From positions 1-43,178 of the forward strand of contig JBDTNQ010000023.1 of NCBI GenBank assembly GCA_039933635.1: a stretch of 43,178 nt of DNA. The letters are read 5' to 3'. Origin of the DNA: JBDTNQ01 sp039933635 (GTDB lineage: Bacteria > Acidobacteriota > Vicinamibacteria > Vicinamibacterales > SCN-69-37). Below, one piece after another: positions 23,840-32,485 of this stretch; within the stretch, counting starts at the first letter, position 1, and each line of letters begins with the position of its first letter. A program made the position numbers and the translations under genes. The notes beneath the pieces are model-generated. The model had not been told where the DNA came from. It did not search any database and saw nothing but the letters and a program-made list of their open reading frames with translations.

Positions 23840-26404
23840 TCAAAACGTCACGCCCGCCGACAACTGCAACTGGCGTGACGCGCGGGCCGAAATCGCCTGA
23901 CCGAAGTACGGCGAGCCGATCGTCCCGACAAACGTGCCGTAGTTCACGCGGTTCATCACATTGAAGGCATCGAGCGACACGACCCAGGAGCGATCATTGG
24001 TCGGTAGCTTGAACGTGTGGCTCGCGCGCAGGTCGAGTTGGGCGTAGCCCGCTCCCAGCAGCGTGTTCCGCGCGACACCGGCGGGCCGGGCGCGCCCGCG
24101 GCCGTTGTTGTAGATGTCTTCGGGTAGCACGGCCGTGTAGTGCCCCGCGGAATTAATCGTCAGGCCGATGCCGAGATCGACGAGCGGCACATGCGTGATC
24201 TTTCCCAGGAGCGCCAGGCGATGTCGCCGATCGGAGTCCGCCAGCCCCCACTCGCCGCTCAGGTCATAGTCGTTCGCCGGATAGCTCCCCAGGCCGTTCG
24301 TGTCGTTGTGCGTCCGGCTCAACGTGTACTGTGTCTGCCCGTTGAACCACCGGGTCACCTGCCCGCGCAGCGTGGCCTGGAACGAATGTCCCACCTGCCG
24401 GCCCGTTGACTCAATCTGCCGGATGACGCCGAACGTGAGATCCGGCCGGCTGAGGTACAGCGGCGGCGCCGGGGCGTTGATGTCGCGAGACCGGAAGAGG
24501 TCGTAGCCACGAGACTCGGTGTATCCCAGGGACATCGTGAGTCCCTTTCGGAGCTGGCGATCGAGACTCACGCTCGCCTGGATGGTTCTCGGGATCTGCA
24601 CACCCGGCGCGAGGGTCGTCAGGCTTCGAGCCTGGGCGACGGCGCTGCTGATGCCGGGATCGGGATACGGGGGATCGGTGATCAGGTAGCGCTGAAGGTC
24701 GCCACGCTGAGAGTGAATCAGGTCCGCCAGGATCACAGGTCCGCTGCGATCCGAATACCACCCGAGGCCCGCCCGCAACGTGGTGCGCGTGGACGCTCTC
24801 GGAGCATACGCGACGGAGAGCCGCGGACTGAAGTTGTTGTCGTCGTGAAAGTAGTTCTGCCAGTCGTACCGCAAGCCGACGGAGAGCGACAGGTTGCGGC
24901 GCATCTGCCAGTCATCCTTGAGGTACGTCGCCACCTGCTTCTCGAGCAACGCCAGCTGACCGTTGCCCTGCTGGTAACTGAAGGCATACGGGCGGTTGGC
25001 CGCGTACGAATCGAGTCCGTCGAAATAGAACGTCCCGCCGACATCCGTCCGATCGTCGAAGCCTCGCCGGCTCCAATCCGGCAGCTGGAATCCAGCCTGG
25101 AGCGTGTGGCCGCGATGGGACCACGTCAGACTTTGTGTGACCTGCATGTGCGTTTCCGTGCGCACGAGATCGCGCTGGGCTCCGCCGCCGGAAAACGCGC
25201 CCGCCACCACGATGCCGCGCGCCTCGGATGCATTCACGGTCGTCTCCTTCTCGTGCCCGACGAGCGTCTGAACCTGCAGGAACAGGTTGGGCGTCAGCGC
25301 CGACTGGTGCGTGTAACGCAGTTGCTGTTCATGGTGACGAAAGGTCGTCCCGGCCGAGGCGAGTGTGGTCCCACCGACGCCCTGGTTGTCATTGGCCTCG
25401 TATTGATAGCTCGGCGTGATCGCCATCGTCGTGTGCGGACTGACTTGATGTGTCACGCTCGCCGACGCCAGCGCCTCGGTGTTCGGCTGGGGCACGGAAT
25501 CACGAATCGCACCCGTCAGATCGGTGGCCACCACGACGCCCTGCTGGTCGTCCTGCTGCCGATTGCCTGAGAAGAGGAATGACGTCCTGCCGGCGGTGCC
25601 CACGGGTCCGCCGAACACGCCCTCGAGGATGCGCTTGTGTTCGACGGGCTTGGTCGTCAGAAAGGCATTCCGCGCGTCCAGCCGCGCATCTCGACCGACG
25701 AAGTTGAACTCGCCGTTGTAGTGCTGCCCTCCCGGTTTCGTGAGCACTTCGATCCGCCCTCGGCCGGGACGTGAATACTCCGCGGAATATGGATCCTGGT
25801 TGATCTTGATCTGCTGAATGGCCGAAGCACTCACGCGCAACGCATTGACTTCCATGCCGTTGACGACCAGCGTCGCGCCGCCGCTGCCGCCCGCATCCAG
25901 GAACCGCGAGACAGCTCCGAGGATGTCCTGATCGAACACCGGCAAGCCGCGGAGATCGTCCTGGCTGACGGCGACCGCATCGAGATTGGCGGCGGGATCC
26001 GACGACACACTCGCACCTCCCAACTCGACGGTCACGCCTTCTTGTCGGCCCGCGAGGTGGAGAACCAGCTTCACCGCGTCCACGTTGCCCGTCGTGCGAG
26101 CCGTCGCGCTCGTCGGCGTGAGTCCCGGGAACGTCGCGCGGATGACGAAGGCCCCGGCCGGCACCCCCGCGAACTGAAAGTGGCCGACGGCATCCGTCGT
26201 GACGGTTTCCCGTACGGATCCGTCGGGCGCGACGAGTTCCACACGCGCCCCAGGCAGGACGCCGCCGGTTTCATCGGCGACGGCACCTGAGACTGCGCGC
26301 GGAGTTGGCGACGCCGAGCGCGACTGCGCGGCACTTCGCGGTGCGGAACCGGCAAGGGCGGCGACCGCCACGCCGACGACAAACCACCACACCCTGACTC
26401 TCAT
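23840..26404 (-). CDS. Oar-like TonB-dependent receptor
   Basis: Outer-membrane receptor: signal peptide (VWWFVVGVAVAALAGSAPRS), CarboxypepD_reg domain (VSGAVADETGGVLPGARVEL ... GHFQFAGVPAGAFVIRATFP), plug (LPVFDQDILGAVSRFLDAGG, VVNGMEVNALRVSASAIQQI, YSAEYSRPGRGRIEVLTKPG) and a barrel of about 600 residues closing with FGQAISARASRQLQLSAGVTF-type strands. This matches the Oar family of Acidobacteriota and Myxococcota. The ATG at 26404 is preferred over 26440 because it begins the signal peptide and has ggag at suitable spacing. The PepSY-like gene lies 43 bases upstream and the ABC permease 89 bases downstream, all on one strand. Confidence 0.9.
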   Translation of the reverse strand: MRVRVWWFVVGVAVAALAGSAPRSAAQSRSASPTPRAVSGAVADETGGVLPGARVELVAPDGSVRETVTTDAVGHFQFAGVPAGAFVIRATFPGLTPTSATARTTGNVDAVKLVLHLAGRQEGVTVELGGASVSSDPAANLDAVAVSQDDLRGLPVFDQDILGAVSRFLDAGGSGGATLVVNGMEVNALRVSASAIQQIKINQDPYSAEYSRPGRGRIEVLTKPGGQHYNGEFNFVGRDARLDARNAFLTTKPVEHKRILEGVFGGPVGTAGRTSFLFSGNRQQDDQQGVVVATDLTGAIRDSVPQPNTEALASASVTHQVSPHTTMAITPSYQYEANDNQGVGGTTLASAGTTFRHHEQQLRYTHQSALTPNLFLQVQTLVGHEKETTVNASEARGIVVAGAFSGGGAQRDLVRTETHMQVTQSLTWSHRGHTLQAGFQLPDWSRRGFDDRTDVGGTFYFDGLDSYAANRPYAFSYQQGNGQLALLEKQVATYLKDDWQMRRNLSLSVGLRYDWQNYFHDDNNFSPRLSVAYAPRASTRTTLRAGLGWYSDRSGPVILADLIHSQRGDLQRYLITDPPYPDPGISSAVAQARSLTTLAPGVQIPRTIQASVSLDRQLRKGLTMSLGYTESRGYDLFRSRDINAPAPPLYLSRPDLTFGVIRQIESTGRQVGHSFQATLRGQVTRWFNGQTQYTLSRTHNDTNGLGSYPANDYDLSGEWGLADSDRRHRLALLGKITHVPLVDLGIGLTINSAGHYTAVLPEDIYNNGRGRARPAGVARNTLLGAGYAQLDLRASHTFKLPTNDRSWVVSLDAFNVMNRVNYGTFVGTIGSPYFGQAISARASRQLQLSAGVTF

Positions 26405-26447
26405 GCGTTGCGCTCCGTCCTCGTTCTGGCTCTGGGACATTCGACCA

Positions 26448-26903
26448 CTAACGCTTCGGTGAGATCCACGCCCCGGTTGGCGACAGCGCCACTTCCTTTA
26501 CGGGAGCGCCCTTCAGAGCCAGCTCGTACCGGACCTCGCCACTCTTGGCGATCGTGAGCTTTTCCCGCTTGCCGACCGTCGCCTTCGCGTAGCGAGCGAG
26601 AACCGCCTTCTCGACGACGCCGGGCACCTGGTCCTGGGTCAGCTCTTCTTCACTTTCCACGAGCGTGCCATTGGGCAAAAACACCAGATCCAGCCCATGG
26701 CCTGCGTTGATGGTTTCAATCTCATAGGTGGTCTGGCCGTTCTCCTTCTCCTTCGAGACGGTCTTGACCTCCGCCGCCGGAAACTGACGTTTCAAGCTCG
26801 CCTCAACCGCCGCCGGCGCTTTCGTCTTTGCCGCCGCGGGGACGGACTGTGCCGGTGCGCTAAACGTCATCGACATGAAGAGCAGAACGGGAATCGCGGT
26901 CAT
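26448..26903 (-). CDS. PepSY-like periplasmic protein
   Basis: A small exported protein (151 residues): a signal peptide (VLLFMSMTFSAPAQSVPA), then two repeats of the PepSY-like/BLIP-type fold, AAVEASLKRQFPAAEVKTVS..ENGQTTYEIETINAG and VEKAVLARYAKATVGKREKL..SGEVRYELALKG. This fold occurs in secreted inhibitors of proteases or beta-lactamases and in sensor-associated proteins. aggag precedes ATG 26903. It lies between the phosphatase gene (25-base gap) and the TonB receptor. Proteins of this type are often under adjacent two-component control, which fits the kinase and regulator upstream. The exact role is unknown. Confidence 0.78.
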   Translation of the reverse strand: MTAIPVLLFMSMTFSAPAQSVPAAAKTKAPAAVEASLKRQFPAAEVKTVSKEKENGQTTYEIETINAGHGLDLVFLPNGTLVESEEELTQDQVPGVVEKAVLARYAKATVGKREKLTIAKSGEVRYELALKGAPVKEVALSPTGAWISPKR

Positions 26904-26928
26904 GTGAAGGTCTCCTCTGAGGTCGTGC

Positions 26929-27534
26929 TCATCGCGTGCTGGCCACCACGTGAACCGCAGTGCCTGCGTCACGCGCCGCGGCCAAGGCATAGACAAATCG
27001 CTGCAGGTGAGGATGCAGAAGCCAGTGAAAGTGAAACGCGTCCATCTCGGCGACGGCGGCGTCGGCAGACCACCCCTGCGCAAGCAGGCGATAGGACGCG
27101 ACCATCGTGCCTGTCCGATCCACACCGGCCTTGCAATGGACGAACGTCAACGTGTCGTGGTGCGTCTCCAGCCAGTCGACGAATGCGCGCACGTGCTCCG
27201 CGGGCGGATCGTGGACGGCGCTCCACGGCAGATGGATGTACTCCATCCCCAGGCCCTCCACCGTAGCCTGTTCCATGGTGACTTCGTCACGACCGGTCGT
27301 CAGATTGATCACCGACGTGACGCCGAGCGCCCGAAGGGCCTGAAAGCCCGCGAGCGACGGTTGCGCGCCGCGAAGGAGATGCGATCCGATCCGGCCGGCA
27401 TTGGCCACGCCGGCAATCACGACCTGCTCGGACTGATATGGACGGCTTCGCACCCGCTCGTGCGCGAGGAGTCCGATCACGATCGCCGCCGCGATGGCGA
27501 CGCCCTTCAGTACGGGCGAGACGGCGCGTTTCAC
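26929..27534 (-). CDS. Membrane-anchored dual-specificity/tyrosine protein phosphatase
   Basis: Cysteine-based phosphatase with active-site loop VHCKAGVDRTG (CX5R) and a general-acid Asp probably in the HLPWSAVHDPP loop. An N-terminal helix (VLKGVAIAAAIVIGLLAHER) suggests an inner-membrane anchor with the catalytic domain outside, or an uncleaved signal. LRALGVTSVINLTTGRDE is the family-typical N-terminal part. The start is GTG 27534. Bacterial members act on phosphotyrosine proteins, phosphoinositides or other phosphoesters; the substrate here is unknown. It is sandwiched between a histidine kinase and a PepSY-like gene on the same strand. Confidence 0.85.
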   Translation of the reverse strand: MKRAVSPVLKGVAIAAAIVIGLLAHERVRSRPYQSEQVVIAGVANAGRIGSHLLRGAQPSLAGFQALRALGVTSVINLTTGRDEVTMEQATVEGLGMEYIHLPWSAVHDPPAEHVRAFVDWLETHHDTLTFVHCKAGVDRTGTMVASYRLLAQGWSADAAVAEMDAFHFHWLLHPHLQRFVYALAAARDAGTAVHVVASTR

Positions 27535-27608
27535 GTGGACAGTTCAACACGTATGGCTGAAAAACCGCTGAAAGCCCCGGCACGCGTCGTTGCTGGATGT
27601 CCGGGGGC

Positions 27609-28997
27609 TCAAACTGCGTTCGACAAGAACGTCACCGTCACCGTCGATCCGCGACCGGGCAGGCTGGCCATGACAGCGTCGCCGCCATGCTGCCGGGCAA
27701 TCGCCCGGACGATCGCCAGGCCAAGTCCGGCCCCGCCCGTCTCACGCGATCGATCTTTCGCCACGCGGTAGAAGCGATCGAACACGTGCTCCACCTCGTC
27801 GGCCGGCAGTCCGATGCCCGTGTCGGACACGCGCAGCACGATCGGTCCGGCTTCACCCATGGTCTGTTCTAGGCTGACGTCGATGCGCCCGCCGGACGGC
27901 GTGTATTTCACCGCGTTGTCGAGCAGCGCGGACACGAGCGTTCGAAGGCCCTCCCCATCGCCGCGAAAGCGCACCGTCGATGGGATGGACTGATCGAGCG
28001 CCAGCCCCGCGCGCGTGGCCACGACGACCATTTCTTGGCAAACCTCACGCACTTCATCCGCCAAGTCGAGCGTCTCGGAGGCGACCGATCGGCCGCGGAC
28101 ATCGGAACGCGCGAGTTGCAGCATGGCATCCACCATCTTGCCCAGGCGTGCAGTCTGGGCCCGAGCCACGAGCCACGCCTGTCGATGCTCCGCATCCGTA
28201 CGGGGCCGTGACAACGTCACGTCCGCGGTCGCTCGAATGATCGCCACTGGCGTACGCAGTTCGTGCGATGCATCCGCGGTAAACTGCCGGCCCTTGCGGT
28301 CCTCCGCTTCGAGACGCTCCAACATCGCGTTGAGCGTCTCCGACAGGCGTCGTAGTTCGTCCTGACTGGCTGGAACCGGCAACCTAGAGTCGAGGGTGGA
28401 CGCACTCACACGCTGGGCCGCCTGCGTGATGGCATCGACCGGCCGCAACGCGCGCCGGCTCAACCACATGCCCGCCAGGGCCGCCGAGATGAGCAGCACG
28501 GGACTCGCGACGACGGCCGTCGCAAAGAAGTCCTCGATCACATCGTCATAGGCGCGCAGCGGCAGGGCCAGCTCGACCGAGCCAATCGGGAGACTGGCGA
28601 CGAGAACGCGGTATCGTCGGCCCTCGACGATCGCCGTGAACGGACCGGGACGACGACGAGTCGATAGCACAGAAGCGAACGGCCAGTTCAGGGCGTCCGG
28701 AGATCGATAAAGCGAACGCCCCGCCTCGGAGACGACCATGACGCCCTTGCCGGGAGCGACCATCGAATCTTCGGACAACTCGTGAACCCAATGGTCGCGG
28801 ATGTTCGAATCATCGGGTCCTTCCTTGATGTAGGTCCGTACCGCTGTCAGGCGTGACTGCAGTTCGCGATCGACTGTCGCATTGACGCTTCGGCGGAGGC
28901 CGGCCCATACGCCGATGGCCGTCAGGAGCAGGATGGTGGCGAGGACGCCGGTGTACCACGCCGTCAGACGCGCGCCAATGGAACGCCAGGGCATCAC
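27609..28997 (-). CDS. Sensor histidine kinase
   Basis: Complete two-component kinase, about 462 residues: TM1 (about 15-34), a periplasmic sensor of about 120 residues, TM2 (about 159-179), HAMP (180-232), HisKA with the phospho-His in SHELRTPVAIIRATADV (His245), and HATPase_c with N-box LDNAVKYTP, G1 DTGIGLP, F-box FDRFYRV and G2 GGAGLGLAI. It resembles metal- or envelope-sensing CusS/QseC-type kinases. The start GTG 28997 overlaps the TGA of the response regulator (GTGA); ATG 28994 is an alternative. The gene probably acts with the regulator to control the downstream phosphatase, PepSY, receptor and exporter genes (inference). Confidence 0.92.
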   Translation of the reverse strand: MMPWRSIGARLTAWYTGVLATILLLTAIGVWAGLRRSVNATVDRELQSRLTAVRTYIKEGPDDSNIRDHWVHELSEDSMVAPGKGVMVVSEAGRSLYRSPDALNWPFASVLSTRRRPGPFTAIVEGRRYRVLVASLPIGSVELALPLRAYDDVIEDFFATAVVASPVLLISAALAGMWLSRRALRPVDAITQAAQRVSASTLDSRLPVPASQDELRRLSETLNAMLERLEAEDRKGRQFTADASHELRTPVAIIRATADVTLSRPRTDAEHRQAWLVARAQTARLGKMVDAMLQLARSDVRGRSVASETLDLADEVREVCQEMVVVATRAGLALDQSIPSTVRFRGDGEGLRTLVSALLDNAVKYTPSGGRIDVSLEQTMGEAGPIVLRVSDTGIGLPADEVEHVFDRFYRVAKDRSRETGGAGLGLAIVRAIARQHGGDAVMASLPGRGSTVTVTFLSNAV

Positions 28998-29665
28998 TCC
29001 TCCCGCAGGATGTAGCCGAAACTGCGAATGGTGTGAATGAGCCGCGGACCGGGCTGGCAGTCGACCTTCGCCCGGAGCAGCTTCACGAAGGCGTCGACCG
29101 TGTTGTTCTCGATCTCGGCGTGCTGTCCCCAGACGCCGTCGATGATCGAGGAGCGCGACACCGCGCGGCCCGTCCGACGCATCAGGAACTCGAGCAGACG
29201 GTACTCGGTCGCGGTCAACGACAGGATCGTGGCGCCTCGACGAACGGCGCGCGCGGACGGGGCGAGCACCAGATCGGCGACACGTAGTTCAGCAATCGGC
29301 GGACTCGAGGCCCGACGCGAGATCGCCCGCAAGCGGGCCAGCAACACGTCGAATGCGAAGGGCTTCACGAGGTAGTCGTCGGCACCTGCATCCAGCGCCG
29401 AGACCACATCGTCTGAGCCATCGCGGGCCGTGACGACCACGACCGGCACATGATTGTTGGCCGCGCGCACCTCGCGGAGCACATGGAGACCGCTCGCGAC
29501 GGGCAGCATCAGATCGAGGAGGACGGCATCGTAGGCTGCGGTGGCGAGCGCCGCGAGGGCCTCGCCGCCGTCTCTGGCCTCGGTGACGGTGTGGTGCGCC
29601 TCGCGCAGGCCCTGGCACACCACGGCTCGCATGGACGCTTCGTCCTCGACCACCAACACCCACAT
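28994..29665 (-). CDS. OmpR/PhoB-family response regulator
   Basis: Receiver domain with acidic pair EDE (residues 7-9), phospho-acceptor Asp51 in LLDLMLP, switch Thr79 in VVVVTARDG and Lys101 in YLVKPF. It is followed by an OmpR-type winged helix (LSLTATEYRLLEFLMRRTGR, VDAFVKLLRAKVD, IHTIRSFGYIL). At 223 residues it has the standard family length. It is the first gene of the minus-strand run; its promoter lies in the region 29666-29790, ahead of old defence-gene debris. Partner of the kinase immediately downstream. Confidence 0.93.
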   Translation of the reverse strand: MWVLVVEDEASMRAVVCQGLREAHHTVTEARDGGEALAALATAAYDAVLLDLMLPVASGLHVLREVRAANNHVPVVVVTARDGSDDVVSALDAGADDYLVKPFAFDVLLARLRAISRRASSPPIAELRVADLVLAPSARAVRRGATILSLTATEYRLLEFLMRRTGRAVSRSSIIDGVWGQHAEIENNTVDAFVKLLRAKVDCQPGPRLIHTIRSFGYILREE

Positions 29666-29791
29666 GGACGAGTCATACCAGGATTGTCTGGCGGTTGTCT
29701 GAAGACGGCGCCGTGTTGAGCAGACCGTCGGCGACCAACATCATCCGCAACGGAGAACCTCATTCTAGGCGTGGCGAATTGTTGGGGCAGG

Positions 29792-29980
29792 TCAGATGTC
29801 CTCTTGCTTGAGCCGCGACAGTATCAAATCCGTCAGCGAACTGGCGGCGCTCGAATGGATTAGGCCCAGGTCGATCTGACGCAGCGAGTTGTTATCCGCG
29901 AGGATGTACACATTCCTATATGCGCGCCAGGCGGACTCCCGAAGGTCGCGTTCAGCCTTCTTGACGTTCTCCGTCAGCTG
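29792..29980 (-). pseudogene. DUF499-type ATPase, C-terminal remnant
   Basis: A 62-codon open stretch with no start codon, bounded upstream by an in-frame TAG and ending at TGA 29794-29792. It reads QLTENVKKAERDLRESAWRA, YRNVYILADNNSLRQIDLGL, IHSSAASSLTDLILSRLKQE. This looks like the conserved C-terminus of DUF499 ATPases, which in intact loci accompany DUF1156 methyltransferases and SNF2/DEAD helicases in anti-phage (Hma-like) systems. The family assignment is from memory of the motif pattern. It joins directly to the helicase remnant at 29985, so a deletion apparently fused the two. Confidence 0.5.
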
Positions 29981-29984
29981 CTAT

Positions 29985-30325
29985 GCGGGCGCCGTCGGTG
30001 CCGTCCTGGATGTCGCGCCAACGGGTCGATGCGGGCGATCGAGAGCGGAAAGTATGGGTCGTACTCGTACGCGAGGCCGAGCCGGGCGGCCTCGACGCCG
30101 AGCTTGAAGCGGAGGCCCTCGCCATCGAACGTCGGCTCCCTCGAGAGAACCGTCGGCGCCGGCAAGTGCGACTGATCGAAAAAGCGGTCTACGAATGCGC
30201 CGGGCTGGAGGCCTCGGCCAATGAGGCGGATCGCGCTGTCGAGCCGGGTCGCGGCGACGATCTCGACCGACTCCGGCAACAAAGGTTCCTGGAGTGTGGC
30301 GCCGGGGCACGTCGCCCCGGCGCAT
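29985..30325 (-). pseudogene. SNF2/DEAD-type helicase, N-terminal remnant
   Basis: LPESVEIVAATRLDSAIRLI, GRGLQPGAFVDRFFDQSHLP, LSREPTFDGEGLRFKLGVEA and ARLGLAYEYDPYFPLSIARI match the region just before motif Q/I of large defence-associated SNF2 helicases, where the next conserved words would be DPLPHQLEAVYDYF. Here the frame breaks after IDPL, so all helicase motifs are lost. It is a gene fossil, adjacent to the DUF499 remnant. Confidence 0.55.
30299..30323. terminator. Strong GC hairpin, possible terminator
   Basis: Perfect 10-bp stem GCGCCGGGGC / GCCCCGGCGC with loop ACGTC. It lies 56 bases downstream (minus strand) of the stop of the decayed TonB receptor and overlaps the 5' edge of the helicase remnant. 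No U-tract. It may be a relic terminator. Confidence 0.4.
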
Positions 30326-30378
30326 GATCGTCTCTACTCCTTAGGCGCCCCCGTCCACGCTCGTGTTCACACTTGTGC

Positions 30379-30770
30379 CTAGAAGCTCACACTCACGCCA
30401 AGATCGACCTTTCGCGGATTCTGGACCGCCGCGGGTTGCCGAAAGAGCGGCGACGTCTGAAGCCCGTGTGGTTGTAACGATTCACTACCTGAGCGCGTTA
30501 AGTGTCCACGCCAGTCGATGGCAGTGGGCGGCTTGACCTCATCCTGCGGCGCTCGCGGCCCGACAGCAATGGAAAAGCTCAGATTCGCCCGCCCGGGCGC
30601 ACTGCGCCGAGATACGCTCCGTATTCCGTCCAACGACGCCCGCGCGTCGGTCGTTGAAGATCAAGTCGCCGTTGATATCGAGGCCGGTGGTGCTGCCGTA
30701 CGGCGTTGCCCGTGGCCGCGCCCCCAACGCATCGAGGGACACCACCGCACGCCAGGTTCGACCAGGTGAA
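30379..30770 (-). pseudogene. TonB-dependent receptor, C-terminal remnant
   Basis: The minus strand reads TTGLDINGDLIFNDRRAGV and GRNTERISAQ, then in another frame RANLSFSIAVGPRAP, and finally LFRQPAAVQNPRKVDLGVSV-SF before TAG at 30379-30381. These are the last barrel strands of Oar-like receptors (NGDtifNDRPAGVGRNt). At least one frameshift is present and the rest of the receptor is missing. Confidence 0.6.
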
Positions 30771-30802
30771 GCACTAATTGCCCTTCATGTCCGCTTCATG
30801 AC

Positions 30803-30812
30803 GTCTTAAGAC
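30803..30812. promoter_or_regulatory. Perfect 10-bp palindrome upstream of the ACP operon
   Basis: GTCTTAAGAC lies in an AT-richer stretch about 175 bases before the ACP gene, next to a repeated cttcatg (30783-30798). It could be an operator or promoter element for the ACP-ketosynthase-oxoamine synthase operon; this is only a suggestion. Confidence 0.2.
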
Positions 30813-30986
30813 TCTTCGGTTAGACTGCTACCCTGCGTTCAAGGCTGCGGGAGTATCGCCATCTGGCGTCATCGCTGTGGGACACTTCCAATGCCCATGT
30901 TCAGTAGAAGGACCTGAACGCGATCGCAGTGCCGCGACATCGCGCCAACGGTTGTTCTTCGGACTGCCCGCGTTCTCCCCAGCACC

Positions 30987-31235
30987 ATGGATACACTGAC
31001 CCAACTCAGAAACTTGACAGCCAAACAGTTTGGCCTCGATCCGCAGGCAATCGACATGGATGGCCCGATCGAAGCCCTTGGCGCGGACTCGCTCGATTAC
31101 CTCGAATTCCTGTTCGATCTCGAAACGGAATTCGGAGTCTCCATCGATCAGGACGCCGCGCAGCAAACAAAGACGCTTCGTGCCCTGTCGGGCCTCATCG
31201 ACGACCTGATTCCAACGCCCTCGCCCACGCAGTGA
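30987..31235 (+). CDS. Acyl carrier protein
   Basis: An 82-residue ACP. Ser35 in ALGADSLDYLEFLFDLE is the phosphopantetheine attachment site; the surrounding helix II (DSLDYLEFLFDLETEFGVSI) and acidic composition are typical. It carries growing or finished acyl chains as thioesters. Its TGA overlaps the GTG start of the ketosynthase (GTGA). It is distinct from a housekeeping acpP, which would sit with fab genes and carry the DSLDTVE-type motif, so this is a dedicated pathway ACP. First gene of a three-gene operon. Confidence 0.9.
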   Translation: MDTLTQLRNLTAKQFGLDPQAIDMDGPIEALGADSLDYLEFLFDLETEFGVSIDQDAAQQTKTLRALSGLIDDLIPTPSPTQ

Positions 31236-32485
31236 CCCAGCGAGCGAGAAACACGGGCCCGAGGGTCGTGGTCACAGGCATGGGTGTCGTGTCGCCCTGC
31301 GGGCAGACGACGACGGAATTGTTTTCGAACGTCATCCACGCACGTTCCGGGATTGCGCACGTCCCTGCCGATCTGTTCCCGACGCCGAACAGTCTCGTCG
31401 CCGGCTATGTGGCCCCGCTCCCAGACCTGGGACAACCGGCGCGACCTCCGACGCATGTCGACCGGTCCACGCTGTTCGCGCTTGAAGCCGTCCGGCAGGC
31501 TATCGCCGACGCCGAACTGCCCCTTGCGGACGAAGCTCTGCGACGGGCCGGCGTGTACTGGGGCACCGGGCTTGGCGGTGCCTCTTCGATTGAGGAGGCG
31601 TATCGGCTCCTGTTCGTGTCGGAGCGCGGAAGACTTCGGCCGACGACTGTCGTGCTTGGCATGAGCAACTCGTCTGCAGCGTTCATCTCGTTGAAGCACG
31701 GCTTTCGAGGACCTCAACTCAACATCTCCACGGCTTGCGCATCGTCAGCCATGAGTATCGGCGAGGCCGCTCGAGCCATCCGACACGGCTACGCCGACGT
31801 CATCGTGGCCGGAGGGTCAGAAGCGTTGCTGACGTTCGGAAACATCACGTCATGGGAAGCCATGCATGCCCTCGCGCATGCAGATCCGGCGGATGCATCG
31901 CGGAGCTGCAAGCCGTTCTCGGCCGATCGTACCGGCCTTGTTCTGGGGGAAGGAGCCGCGGCGGTCGTTCTGGAGAGTGAATCGCACGCACGGAGTCGCG
32001 GTGCCCGAATCCACGGAGTGGTGACCGGCTATGGCAACTCGGGCGACGCGTCGAGTATGTCGAGACCGGACGCAGACGGACAGGTTCGTGCGATTCGAAT
32101 GGCGTTGACGGAGGCAGGCCGAGAGACCGGTGAAGTCGACTACCTCAACGCGCACGGCACCGGCACGCAGGCGGGCGACGCCATTGAAACGGCTGCCATA
32201 AAATCTGCATTCGGCGCACAAGCGCGCGACCTTTGCATCTCGTCCACGAAGGCCCTGCACGGGCACCTCCTTGGCGCCGCTGGCGCGCTCGAAGCCGTGA
32301 TCTGCCTCATGGCCCTGGCTCACAAGGTCGTGCCGCCCACGGCGCACCTCGATCGGCCTGATCCCGAGTGCGATCTTGACTACGTCCCCAACGTCGCGCG
32401 CGAGCGCCAGCTCCGCGTCGTCATGTCGAATTCCTTCGCGTTTGGCGGCATGAACGCCGTGCTGATCCTGGAGGCGTACGCATGA
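31232..32485 (+). CDS. Beta-ketoacyl-ACP synthase (KAS II/FabF-like)
   Basis: Condensing enzyme extending an acyl chain with malonyl-ACP. N-terminal RVVVTGMGVVSPCG; catalytic Cys in STACASSAMS, first His in NAHGTGTQAGD, Lys and second His in STKALHGHLLGAAGA; C-terminal SNSFAFGGMNAVLIL. All active-site residues are intact. The frame is open back to 30929, but GTG 31232 overlaps the ACP stop and gives the family N-terminus. Its stop overlaps the start of the oxoamine synthase (ATGA). It sits with its own ACP and no other fab genes, suggesting that it makes a specialised acyl-ACP for the next enzyme. Confidence 0.92.
   Translation: MTQRARNTGPRVVVTGMGVVSPCGQTTTELFSNVIHARSGIAHVPADLFPTPNSLVAGYVAPLPDLGQPARPPTHVDRSTLFALEAVRQAIADAELPLADEALRRAGVYWGTGLGGASSIEEAYRLLFVSERGRLRPTTVVLGMSNSSAAFISLKHGFRGPQLNISTACASSAMSIGEAARAIRHGYADVIVAGGSEALLTFGNITSWEAMHALAHADPADASRSCKPFSADRTGLVLGEGAAAVVLESESHARSRGARIHGVVTGYGNSGDASSMSRPDADGQVRAIRMALTEAGRETGEVDYLNAHGTGTQAGDAIETAAIKSAFGAQARDLCISSTKALHGHLLGAAGALEAVICLMALAHKVVPPTAHLDRPDPECDLDYVPNVARERQLRVVMSNSFAFGGMNAVLILEAYA

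Noticed and set aside
22599..23900. Long plus-strand open frame over the ABC permease
   Set aside because: It is rich in Arg, His and Gln with no domain pattern and lies opposite a well-supported permease; a composition artefact.
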